Shown here piece by piece: positions 10,510 through 20,485 of a DNA stretch of 64,000 nucleotides. The stretch is from Hyaloscypha bicolor E (lineage: Eukaryota > Ascomycota > Leotiomycetes > Helotiales > Hyaloscyphaceae). Positions within the stretch are counted from its first letter, which is position 1; each line of letters starts with the position of its first letter. Under the pieces are notes generated by a model. That model saw nothing but the letters and a program-made list of their open reading frames with translations. It made no database searches and was not told where the DNA came from. The stretch lies in the NCBI RefSeq assembly GCF_002865645.1, contig NW_020194589.1, positions 2,331,750-2,395,749 of the forward strand. The letters run 5' to 3'. A program made the position numbers and the translations under genes.

Positions 10510-11077
10510 TCACTTCTTCCCCTTCTTCCCCTTCTTCTTTCCACCACCACCACCCTGCGCCTGCTGCCCAGGCTTCCCGCCCCCCGCCAAAGCCGGCACA
10601 CTCTCCACAGTCGGCGTCCGGACACCACTGCCCTCCCCTTCTCCCCCAACTCCCGCCCCTAACACAGGCACATCATCCTTCACCTCCGGCAGCGCACACA
10701 TCGGCCGCGCCAGCCTCCCTAATATCTGTATTAAACGCGACACCTCCGCTGCCTTGTTCGTGCTGTATTTCAGCGTTGCGCCTGAGGCTGGATCGTAGGT
10801 TTTGAGGGTGAGTGTTGCGCGGGGTGCGTCGGGTGCGGGTGCGTGTGTTGCTGGCTCAGTTGTCTCTTTAGCGGGTTTTGATTTCCTGGGTTTGGAGGCT
10901 TTGGAAGAGGCCGGTGGGGAGATGGTGTATTTTGAAGTTATTCTTGTCTGTGGTGTTGTTAGTGGGTTGGTAAAGGGGAGGAGAGGAAGAGGGAAGAGGA
11001 CGGACTGTTGCGGGACGTGCTTGCAGGAGGAGGGTTGATTGCGTGAGCCATTGTTGAGCGGTTTCGAGGTAAGGCAT
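10510..11077 (-). CDS. SRP9: Signal recognition particle SRP9/SRP21 subunit, two exons
   Basis: Exon 1 is 11077-11006 (MPYLETAQQWLTQSTLLLQA, 24 codons). The intron is 11005-10948 (58 bp, GTCCGT...CACAG). Exon 2 is 10947-10510. The protein is 169 aa. The N-terminal helix followed by basic 'TRITSKYTI' and, after a proline/lysine linker, 'ATLTLKTYDPASGATLKYSTNKAAEVSRLIQILGRL' is the alpha-beta-beta-beta-alpha layout of the SRP9-21 family. It pairs with SRP14 on the SRP RNA Alu domain and mediates elongation arrest. Fungal members are longer than animal SRP9 because of linkers like the one here. The C-terminus is glycine-rich and ends in a lysine tail (GGGGGKKKGKKGKK) suited to RNA contact. The gene is convergent with RNR2. 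Confidence 0.87.
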
Positions 11078-11980
11078 CTTGGGTAGGATGCGCAAAGATT
11101 GCCCTATGTTGGGAGACTCGAGGATGCTTGAGCTGTGTTGATGAGGGGAAGTTGCTTGCTTGGTGGGGAAATACAAGGCTGAGATTTGAGTGCGGGATGC
11201 CAAGCTAGCGAACCCGAAAATCACTTCTAACCTTTTTCTGAACATTGTGCCACACTTATTGCAATATTGTTATTTTTCCTTTTTAGTCGTTTGAGAGTAT
11301 GTATAAATTGCTTCGGCTTCAACCAAAATCTTCTCATCACCGAATGTCTTTCCATTCATCCTGATCGTGCTATCCAGCAATTCAAGTTGGCTTCCAAAGC
11401 GGCATCAGAAAGTCGAGAGTATGCGAGTAAATGTAAACTTCTCCACTTTTGTTGCACATTGTTTTAATGTTCCAAATTTTCTGGTACATTGAGACCTTAC
11501 CCCTTCAAGTCTAGAGTGAATCTCTTCTTATGAGCGATTCCGTTGCAGATCAACATCTCCTTCAGTGTTCCAGCGTCTCTAAGAACAGTTTTCGTTTGAC
11601 ATCAGAAGCAACGCTCACATTCATTGCCCAAACCAGCGCTAAATATTCATCTAAAGTAGAACAGGATAGGAGGTTAATCTTCAATGATCGCAATATATTC
11701 AAAGGGATAGACTTCGAAATGTCCAAAAAGAAGGCAGAAATTTAGAGGGGATTTGTGGACCTTCACTCTGAGTTGGGACATTGAAAGATCAGTGCCGCTT
11801 TTGTCGTCAACCTCACTGGGGCCTCGCGTGCACGGTTGCCCAAAAGGCTGTTCGTCACACTGAAATTATGACTCGACCACAACGGCTTCCTTTAGTTTCG
11901 ATCACCTTCTCCAATTGATACTTAAAGCTCGAGGAGAGCTCCTGGGACACACCCCTTTGTTTATACTCCTCAAAATCACG
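11078..11980. other. Divergent intergenic region upstream of SRP9 and the DUF1308 gene
   Basis: This 903-bp stretch lies between divergent starts. A short plus-strand ORF at 11530-11745 (71 codons) has no recognisable features and no clear gene context. I treat it as chance. No repeats or RNA genes were recognised. Confidence 0.5.
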
Positions 11981-13797
11981 ATGGCTCCCGAAAGTCACCT
12001 TGTCGTGCTCGACAACCCTGAGGCTGTTGAGATTGAAAAGGTCGACAAGGCTGATGAGAATGTGTCAACTACACTCAATGGAGACATGGCTGCCGTGGAC
12101 AGCATCGATCCAGCCAAGGTTGCCAAACTTGCAGCCGATATGCAGCAGCGTTGCCGACTGTTTCTGGACGAATTGGAACAGTTTCAGGCATATCTGAAGG
12201 ACCAGAAGAAGGAAAGACAAGTTGAATTGAGGACCTTCAAAGCTAGCTTGCAATCGGAAATGAGAGCCATTGACAGAGTCAGTATTGGTTGTCCTCCTCC
12301 AGAATACGTCTCTCTGCTAATACTCCACAACAGCTAGTAGCCGCAGATCCAAACCTCCCGAGAACCGTACAAGGCTTGCGAACGTCTAATCTCTCATTCT
12401 TTGAGGCTGTGTGGTCAACTGCAAAGACCTGTACCGACCTGACTGCTCTGAAGCAAAGATTCTACTGGCTTCCAGGACCACACCCCGCCTACGTTAATGG
12501 ACAAGTTGCACCTCCTGTAACAAGAGATCGGACATACAGCACTGTGGTTGATATTGTTTCCCGGGGTGGCTTGGAGTGGGTCAAAGTTTCCTCGGTTACA
12601 GAAAAAAGAATTATCTGGGACTTGACGAGAGCTGGCTGGGCTGCAGATTCATCAAGCGAAGAAAGCGAAGAAGTTCAAGCAGATGATGGTCTGAATCTGG
12701 AAGGACTCCTGAAGCAGGCTGAAGCTCTTGTCAAAGCAAGCCAGGCTACCAGAGTTCGGTAAGTCTTCATTTTCTGGGAGTTTATATTCTACTTCATAAG
12801 TCTTGCGATCTGTTTACTCCCCAGCTAGATTTGGGAGCAGACTACTCATGGGGCACTGTTTCAGCACCCAATTGTACCTTCGAAGGTAATGCTAATCTGA
12901 GACTCTGGATTTAGATACCAACATCCCAAAATTCGCCTTGTTCTTCCCAACATCAAAGCCCAGCCAGACGCCAAAGTGGTAGCCAACGTCCTGCGGCAAA
13001 TCAGAAATCTAGGTGTTAATGTGCAGACTGCTGAGGATATGCCATCTACATTTCCATCTGTAACCGAAGTGCTAAGTCGCCTTGATACTGATCCATTCGA
13101 AGCCTTTTCTGGAACTCTGAACGTGGACTGCAGCATCCTGCTTGCGTTTGCAAGTGACGTGTCACATGGAAGAGTTGAGCCCGAGCACTGGCATAATAAA
13201 ATCATCTCAAGGCAAATAGAAATGGAAAGTGAGGATAATGTTTTGCCGAGTAGCATATGGCCAGCGTGCGGTGCTAGAAAATTGGTCTGCACGCGTGAAG
13301 CTGCTGAAAAAATGCAGGAGATTGTGGACACAATGGGGACCGAAACAGAGAAGAGACGAGCTGCCTTGCTACTTGGCAGGGATTCCTGCTTGTCAAGAGA
13401 ACAGGCTCTTGAAGAGTTTCAAAAGTTCTCGGACTATCCAATTCCTCCGGAATGGAATCTTCCAATCGAAGTGGTCGATGTCGACATGGCTTCTATTATG
13501 GCAAGTCTTCCATCTGCCGCAAAGAAGGTGTCAGAGATCTTTCTCCCAACAGGCATCAATCGATCTGTATTTCTGTTTGGTTGGTCTGCCGACTTAACAA
13601 CTATCAGTAGCAACGCCGCAGCCGCGAGAGATATTGAGATGGCAATCGAGGAGCAAAATTTATCTTCCAAGAGACTCAAGGGGCAGGCCACTGCACAAGA
13701 CACCAAGGGACCGAACATATGGATTTGTCCATTTGCGCGATCTCTTGTCGGCAAAGAGAAAACCCGAAGAGGAGCTAAGAATGACACCGTTGAGTAA
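11981..13797 (+). CDS. DUF1308 (UPF0415/C7orf25-like) protein, three exons
   Basis: Exons are 11981-12277, 12334-12758 and 12915-13797, giving 534 aa in continuous phase. The start MAPESHLVVLD follows an in-frame leader; another in-frame ATG lies at 11915, and the one at 11981 is preferred because conserved-looking helical sequence begins after it. Residues about 45-100 are a coiled helical region. Then comes 'TYSTVVDIVSRGGLEWVKVSSVTEKRIIWDLTRAGW' (in pieces), the hallmark of the DUF1308 family: a V-D-I-V strand followed by W-V-K-V and a W-D helix. The C-terminal third contains the conserved 'LPSSIWPACGARKLVCTREAAEKMQEIV'. Biochemical function is unknown. Acidic serine stretches (SSSEESEE) suggest phosphorylation. 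Family assignment is from memory of the motif, so moderately sure. Confidence 0.83.
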
Positions 13798-14096
13798 GCA
13801 TCATAGGTAAATCCAAGCAATGGCATACATACATTTTCTTCGTGATTTCGCCAGCATGTCTTGAATGAGGACTCATGGTAGGCTATAATAGTTGAGTGCC
13901 CGTTAAAGTACCATAATTGGTCAGCGAGTGGGGGGGCATTCAGTCCATTTCAAAACAGCATCATATTGACTTTAAGTTCCCTTTTCCCCGCGCTACTTAT
14001 TTGTTGTGCATGCGAATTTTCATCCCGACTCTCTTTCTCGTCCAGTAAAGGCACACTTATTCTTCAAATTGTTCATTATATCTCCTGATCGGCAGC

Positions 14097-14597
14097 TTGT
14101 ACCAGGCGCTGCGAGAACAATGCCACCAATGGATACACCTTTACACATGCTTTACGAAATCGTTGGGAATCATGACTATTATCATGAACGAGCTAGTTCT
14201 CGAAGTTTCAACTGAAATGGAAGTCAACGAGGACTTGTGTCAAGTTCGTATCTTGGTCTCCTACAAGTACATGGTTGAGCAGAACCTGTTTGGAAGATTT
14301 GATCCGATCAACAATCACATAAACCTTTGGAAGGGGGAGATCACGACTCGTGGCGCTTTTGGAATAGATTTAAGCGCTCCGTGGCCGCAAAGCTTGAAGC
14401 TACAACCGAACGACTTCTTCTTCCTCTGCACGAGGGAGTTAATGATCATACCCTGCCCGTTTCGCAGTCTACCTGACGAAGGACGTGAAAAGATCATGGC
14501 AATCTTTGAACAAAAGCGCAGTGCAGAAAACCAGGCACTGATGGAGTTACTTCGAGAAGAGAAGAGGGTGTATAGACTATGTCTTAAGTTGATGTAG
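14097..14597 (+). CDS. Hypothetical protein, 166 aa
   Basis: Open frame of 166 codons with balanced composition and no low complexity. I recognise no domain. The first 30 residues may not belong to it, since the next Met (NELVLEVSTEMEVNEDLCQ) starts a more protein-like stretch. It could be a small orphan gene or a relic. The surrounding DNA (13,798-15,635) has no other recognisable gene. Confidence 0.3.
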   Translation: MYQALREQCHQWIHLYTCFTKSLGIMTIIMNELVLEVSTEMEVNEDLCQVRILVSYKYMVEQNLFGRFDPINNHINLWKGEITTRGAFGIDLSAPWPQSLKLQPNDFFFLCTRELMIIPCPFRSLPDEGREKIMAIFEQKRSAENQALMELLREEKRVYRLCLKLM

Positions 14598-15635
14598 AGG
14601 TTGAAAGGAGATTTGAAATACGTCGAAGTCGAGGATTATCCTCCTCCTTTGCTGCAGTCGTTGAGGCAGAAGGCAAACATCCGTGAATTACGTTCCATCT
14701 CAACATCTGTCATCAATATTTCAATCAGGGCATCCGAAAACTCATTTACTATCTATCGCAAGTGCAGAATTCGCTCTCTGAGGAGCATAAATTGGGTGCT
14801 CTGGAGAGCTTATATATGTTGAGACGTGGTAAGCCCCTGAATCTCGTGAGAACGGCATGCAGAGGGCACTCGGGGGAAGGGGGGGCACGTGCCATGCAAC
14901 ACTACCTATTTCAATTCAGATATTAAGCTTTGTTTTACTCCTCCCTTCTCTCCTTTTCAACACCGCCTTGACAATTCGCCGGCATACTTCGTGCGCTTTT
15001 TTGGCGGCCGTGTGCCCCGGCCCTAACCGAATCAGGGGCTCGCTTACTCGTTAGAGCTTGAGCAAAACCTTCTGCAGAAGGAAGAAGGTCAGAGAAGTCA
15101 GTCAGATTCTCAACCACACAAATCTTCAATGGGAACCCAATCATATCGTTAAAAAATAAACACGAGTTTACTTATTAACAGGGAACGCTAAGCTACGGGC
15201 CGTTCCTTAGTAAGTTGAGACCATCCAAAAATGGCAGACTCGTGTCTGCTCCCGCCAATGGTAGCTCATAGTACCAAAGTATATCCTCCCCTCTGGAATT
15301 TTCTTACATAATCCAGACTACATTTGCTCTCCCAGATAATTTAAATCTTGGAATGCTGAAACTGAACCCTGGCGCACTATTACAGCCTTCCCGTTTCCTT
15401 CATGCTCTGGGTATCTTGGAACATCAGAATATGGACTGTTTTTGACTTATGATTCTTCAGTATAAATTTAAACATGGCGTCCTATTTTCTATTCTCCTTC
15501 TATTGCACTCACATTCGAATATTTTTGAGATACCAAGTTTTCAACAGCATCCTCTCGCTCAATCAAAATCACCGGTATCCACAGAAATCATTATAAACTC
15601 CATTTCGATACTTAATTCTTCATTTACGAGACAAG
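14598..15635. other. Intergenic, no recognisable gene
   Basis: This stretch of 1,038 bp has no ORF with recognisable content. It contains short C/G runs (for example near 14,875-14,890). The last 200 bp before 15,636 are AT- and CT-rich and probably form the promoter and leader of the next ORF. Confidence 0.5.
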
Positions 15636-16850
15636 ATGGCGATTCCAAACCTCTACTTGGCCATCAGAAAAGTCTCTCCACTCCACTGGTACGAATGCTA
15701 TAAGCAACGCGATCTCCATAGCATCCAAAAACTCTACTTCTCGACCGTACCGATTCCAGGAATCTACGCCATCACGGCCAATAGACGCCACTACCTCATC
15801 GCCATCAAACCAATCAAAGGAAAAAATGACGCCGAAAAAATCTTCGAACCCGCGAAGAAAAGCTGCCATGACCCGACCATCCGCTCGAATGCAGACAAAG
15901 CCAACCAGATAATTAGCAACAACCTCTCAAGAAAGTTATCATTCTCAAGCACGCGGACAACTCTCAACGGCGACATCGACGACAAGAAAGACTGTTTCTT
16001 CGGCTACCGCTTCCCTCATCCCGAATACGTCAAGGTGCTGGAACAAGATAAACCCACCCACTCGAAGAAGTACATCCTTTTCGGCACAGGAGGACATGGC
16101 CCACACCAAAAATCGCCATTTCGAAACTACCTAAGCAAGAAGCAAGACAACCGACTTTCACAACTTCTCGACTTCCTTGGCTACCGTGGAGAAAGCAGTC
16201 TCCAAGAAGCGGACATGAATGGCTTCAGGAAACTGAGGATCCCGCTGAGGATCAAGTTCTGTTCGCTCGCCAGGAGATGGATGTTCAGTTCTGAGATCAA
16301 GATCAGGACTGAGGAGGTTCTTATGTGTGAGGATATCACGTGTATGAGGAGAAGTCATGAGGGTTGTGAGAGGGAAATCTGGAGGAAGATGTTTGCTTTG
16401 GACGACGGGTATTCGTGGGTTGAGGTTGGGAGGCTGGGAAGGAGAAAGGGGAATGGATTGTTCAGAGTTGATGATGAGACGGAGTGTATGAGACGACAGT
16501 CGAAGGAGGAGGTGAGAGTGAGCGAATGGTATTTAGAGAGAGAAAAGGAACGATTCTTGGAAGATAGCGAGGAGGCAGATTATATGTCGCTTGTGAGATA
16601 TTGTCAGAAAGAGAAATGTGATGTGAAGAATGGGGGAGTGTATTTGGAGAGAAAGAGGGCTGAGCTCGCTAAGCTTGAATTTGGGAAATTGGAAGAGGAA
16701 AGACTCGAGGAAGAATGGGCTGAGAAAATGGCGCTCCAGGAAGAGAAGCTCGTAATGAGGTTCGTTAGGGTTTGGAATGTGGAGGTTCGGGAAGCTCAAG
16801 CTGCGGAAATGGAGGTTGGAGAAGTTGTCGAGATTGAAAGCATGGCATGA
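15636..16850 (+). CDS. Orphan-like protein, 404 aa, no recognised domain
   Basis: A long intact frame starting MAIPNLYLAIRKVSPLHWYE. The first 150 residues are mixed alpha/beta-like, with a basic central region. Residues about 255-400 are strongly charged (E/K/R-rich, repeated 'EERLEEEWAEKMALQEEKL' type segments) and should form a long helix or coiled coil. There is no signal peptide or membrane segment. I recognise no family; it may be lineage-restricted. Intact length without stops in a compositionally normal region argues for a real gene, but expression is not shown. Confidence 0.55.
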   Translation: MAIPNLYLAIRKVSPLHWYECYKQRDLHSIQKLYFSTVPIPGIYAITANRRHYLIAIKPIKGKNDAEKIFEPAKKSCHDPTIRSNADKANQIISNNLSRKLSFSSTRTTLNGDIDDKKDCFFGYRFPHPEYVKVLEQDKPTHSKKYILFGTGGHGPHQKSPFRNYLSKKQDNRLSQLLDFLGYRGESSLQEADMNGFRKLRIPLRIKFCSLARRWMFSSEIKIRTEEVLMCEDITCMRRSHEGCEREIWRKMFALDDGYSWVEVGRLGRRKGNGLFRVDDETECMRRQSKEEVRVSEWYLEREKERFLEDSEEADYMSLVRYCQKEKCDVKNGGVYLERKRAELAKLEFGKLEEERLEEEWAEKMALQEEKLVMRFVRVWNVEVREAQAAEMEVGEVVEIESMA

Positions 16851-17735
16851 GAAGGAGCATGAGGAATAGAGAATTGATAAGATGTAAGACAAATGAAATT
16901 ATCCCATATACAATTCGAAAAAAGCACAACCGTGAAGCTCTTTCTTGCTCAGGCCACTTAGCCTGCGATGGCGATTTTTGAGCAACTTGAACTCAGCCTC
17001 GCATGATGGAACAGGGACTTGTACCAAGAAACACGCTGAGAGGATTTTGATCACCAGAAAGCCACTGAATACACGCGTCAATGTTCTCACTCACTTATGA
17101 AGATTCATTTCAAAATTCCAGCCGTCAAGAAATTGCCAGAACACTCTTTCCATCCTGCTTAAATTTGGTGGCACTTTTCACTGTACTCCTTCGGGACTAT
17201 GCTGCAGGATTTGGTTAGATTTTCGGTGGCTGGTGGCGTCTCACCTGTTGAAGACTCAAACTCAAAATGAGGTCAATTCTCATCTCAATAAAAACGTCGT
17301 ACTGTACAAACTTCACTTAGGTACGAGTTAATTTCTTTCCATTCATAGCATAATTTCAATTAAATATGAACTCCGAGAAATTATCTCAAAACGGCGAGAA
17401 TCCGAGATCTTATGTTACGCATAAACTAGCCAGTGTGATTTGTGTCAGGGGTCTTTGTGCAGTGACGGCGCGGGCGATCATTCTGGCGTCGGGGTATTTT
17501 GGGAGGCGGAGCACAGCGGACTCGAAGTTTGCTTGCGAGGCACGCCCCAAAACGAGAGCGGGCCAAGAGAAATACCACGACGCCTCGCTCCTTGCTCCTC
17601 CCTCTTGTTTAAATTTTCCACTCTAACCTCGCACAATAAACGTGATACTCGTTCGAACTCAGACTCTGTATAGAGAGTGAAACCAACTTGCTTGTGAAGG
17701 AGTAAGAACACCAACAGCAGCCTCGAGCCAGTCTC
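16851..17735. other. Intergenic, no recognisable gene
   Basis: This 885-bp stretch separates two plus-strand genes. Short ORFs on both strands show no family resemblance. The promoter of the Sec2-domain gene should lie in the last few hundred bases. Confidence 0.5.
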
Positions 17736-18487
17736 ATGATCATCGCACACGCTCCAATGTCCACGACGATGACTCTCACCATGGCAGAGGCACCAGGCAT
17801 GCACGCCTGTCCCAACTGCGGCGTCGGGCTGCCTGATCACACCGACCTCGCATCCGACGCGCAGAAGAGGATCGAAGACCTGGAAGCCCAAGTGCGACTC
17901 TTGAACGCGAAGGCCACGGCAGCCGGTACGTTTACTCCCCTCCCCTCCCACATCACCAAGCCCAGCCGGGACAACACAGCTAACAAACAACAGTCGACCG
18001 ATGGGCAGACTACGAAGACGAGATCCAGCAGCTTAAAGCGCAACAGCAGCAGCATAACGACCAAGCGGATGAAGAGAGGGAGAGGGGACCTACTAGTCCT
18101 GGACGACCCTCGTATTTACCTATCCAGAACCGCCTTTCTTCTTTCCTGACTGCGCGAAAATCGACGCCGAACTTAAGGCCTGGGCAACCTCCAAGCACGC
18201 CTACGGAGACGGAGTTGGTTGCGGCGCTGACGAGAGAGCAGGCGCTGCGGCAGGCGGCGGAGAAGAAGCTGGATGAAGGGAGCGGAGAGCTAGAGGAGCT
18301 GAGCGCGCAGCTGTTTATGCAGGCCAATGAGATGGTGGCCACGGAACGGAAAGCCAGAGCGAAGCTGGAGGAAAGAGTGGAGGTTTTGGAGAAGAGGGAT
18401 ACGGAGAAGAGGAAGCGGTTGGAGAGGCTTGAAGGCGCGGTACAGAGGATTGAGAGGGTTAGGGGACTGCTTGCGCCGGGAAGCTGA
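17736..18487 (+). CDS. SEC2: Sec2-domain Rab guanine-nucleotide exchange factor, two exons
   Basis: Exon 1 is 17736-17925; the intron is 17926-17993 (68 bp, GTACGT...ACAG); exon 2 is 17994-18487. The product is 227 aa. After a short N-terminal CPNCG motif, the protein is nearly all coiled coil: 'AQKRIEDLEAQVRLLNAKATAA', a Gln-rich stretch, then 'GELEELSAQLFMQANEMVATERKARAKLEE' (in pieces). The latter is the signature of the Sec2/Rabin8 GEF domain, which opens the nucleotide pocket of Sec4/Rab8 for exocytosis at growing tips. A polar linker (about 85-130) interrupts the coil. The protein is much shorter than yeast Sec2p because the long C-terminal targeting region is missing. Several in-frame ATGs occur in the first 16 codons, so the exact start is uncertain. 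Confidence 0.83.
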
Positions 18488-18500
18488 ATCTGAAGACCGG

Positions 18501-18935
18501 ATGAAGAACATGACTTGCGTTCGTGCGCTTCGCCGAGGTGGAGGCAGGCTTGTTAGGAAGGGCATGAAGATATATGTTAAGAGCAGGCTTGCTGGTATCC
18601 GATTTCCAGGTCGACGAGCCAGAAGGCGGCCGTATCCAAACCCTGCAGAGGAACCAGACATATCAAATTACTGTCCAGCAAGCTTCCGGAATAATCCACC
18701 AGCAACACCTCCGAGTCTTCCAAGCCTCGCTCTCGAAATACCAGACTACGAACTATGGATCACCGAGTTGTGGAATGACTTCCTAATCGAGCCCACACCT
18801 TACCTAGTAGCATCAGCAACCATATACCTGGGCTTTGCGTTACTCCTGTCACAGTATTACGCAGCCTTTTGGCAACTTTCGTGCATTTTGGTTCAGTTCA
18901 TTCCGTGGGATGACGATGAACCGCGATACCTTTGA
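18501..18935 (+). other. Possible small ORF with one membrane segment, downstream of SEC2
   Basis: An open frame of 144 codons starts 13 bp after the SEC2 stop. It has a basic N-terminal half and one hydrophobic stretch (YLVASATIYLGFALLLSQYY) near residues 100-120. It could be a small membrane protein or chance coding in the SEC2 3' UTR. I recognise no family. Confidence 0.25.
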
Positions 18936-19256
18936 GTTTAATTAGCGATTGTGTTCTAGGGATCGGTATGGGGTATTTTAGAAGGGATAGGATGGAAAAT
19001 GGAACCGGCAAAGCGAGGATACCCTAATTCTTGTAAGATTACATTTTCATGAATGAATGATTTTATGTTATGATGTCAAGTTTCGGTGTTCTACGCTTCA
19101 CTGTGAAGCATTGTGGCGTTGGAACCTTATCTTCATTTTCATCTGAATTATTAAGATGTAAACCTCGAGCTTTCATCTCCTGGCACATTCTATGCAAAAG
19201 CTCCCCAACACCAGCTGCAAATCATTTGGATCCCAGTTTGTCACCCGCTCAACCAC
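18936..19256. other. 3' space between SEC2-side ORF and UPRT
   Basis: This 321-bp stretch lies between convergent genes, is AT-rich near 19,030-19,070 and should hold 3' UTR sequence. No gene is seen. Confidence 0.5.
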
Positions 19257-20087
19257 TCACTTCCCAATTGTCAAAAACAGCCTATCACCCACATCTCCAA
19301 GACCTGGCGCGATCATTCCCCTATCATTAAGAGTCTCATCAATGCCCGCAATCCAGATTTCAACTCCCCCCTCCCACTCCGACGCCGCTTTCACAACACC
19401 GCTCACCGCCCCTAGAACCGCAACAACAATAACTTTTTTAACGCCCCATTCCCTCAAGGTTTGAATAGCGGCGGAACAGGTACCGCCTGTGGCAATTACG
19501 GGATCGAGCAGGAAGGCTATTTCAGAGGCGGAAGTATTCGGGCTGTTGGAAGGGGTGCCGTGGTCAGGGACGTGGTAAGGGAGGTTGTTGTAGTATTCTA
19601 CTGGCTGTAAGGTGACGGGCTCGCGGAAGAGACCGAGGTGGTGGACTGGGACTGGGTTCGGGAGGAGGGTTTGTATTGCTATTGCCTTTGATCAGTCTTT
19701 TTGTTTCCTTTGTTTGGAGGGGTTATAGGCAGTAAAGGGGTCCGGGCTTACCATCGAGCATTCCTAAACCCGAACGAAGAATCGGAATGAGAGAGATAGA
19801 GCTGGGTGAGAGGACCTGCGTTGTGTATTCATATCCCAAAGGAGTCTTGGCCTGTGGTGGGGTTAGTTAGTCATAGCAGAGGGAGGGGACGTGGGGTAGC
19901 AGACTGTTGGTCCTTTCTTGGTGCTCAATCCAGCTGCTGTGGCTTCACAGCCAACAATCAGAGATATTTCGTGCACCAATGCCTTTGTTTCGCGGGCGTT
20001 TGCTGTGCTTGCTCGTAATTGAGAGAGCTTGGCTTGAAGACATGGATGTGTTGAGAGGTGAACGTTTGGGGGAAGAGAATGCGTCAT
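19257..20087 (-). CDS. Uracil phosphoribosyltransferase, three exons
   Basis: This pyrimidine-salvage enzyme converts uracil and PRPP to UMP. Exons are 20087-19905, 19851-19752 and 19678-19257; phases fit and give 234 aa. Intron 1 has a weak donor (GTCTGC) and intron 2 a GTAAGC donor. Visible motifs are 'KTPLGYEY', 'LIPILRSGLGMLDAIQTLLPN' in pieces, 'GLFREPVTLQPVEYYNNLP' and the PRPP-binding loop DPVIATGGT at about 153-161. The uracil-binding tail PGLGDVGDRLF is near the C-terminus. This arrangement resembles the bacterial upp-type enzyme. The ATG at 20087 (ACAATGACG context) is preferred over an in-frame ATG nine codons upstream. It is divergent from the fluoride exporter gene. Confidence 0.94.
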
Positions 20088-20485
20088 TGTGAATGCTTGT
20101 GGAGAGAGATACAACAGTTTTGTTGCGAGAGAAGGATTTTGAAAAGTGAAGAAGGAGGGACGTTACGAAATCATGAGGCTTCTTTCCTTGGAATAGAACG
20201 GTGAGAGAAGTTCGTTGTTTGTGACCAAAAACAGGAGGCTTCCCCTGCCCGCATGCAGCCACGCCTTCCGAAAGCGGGCCGATAAGCTACGTATTTTCCT
20301 TATCGAGATATGAGCCATGATTAGCTAGGTGCTTGCTTTCTAGTGTGGTTGTTGACGTCGGGACGGGCAAGGCAGAGAATCTCCACCTTTTCTCGATCGG
20401 ACGAAAGTTGAAGTCGGGATGCTGCTTTTCATCCCATGATCGAGAGGAGCACGGCCAGGCGGGCGGCCTTCAGGTGCCTCGATTC
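20088..20485. other. Shared promoter region, UPRT / fluoride exporter
   Basis: This 398-bp divergent spacer must carry both promoters. The frame of the exporter is open back to 20,333, so part of this stretch could be coding if translation begins upstream. Confidence 0.5.
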
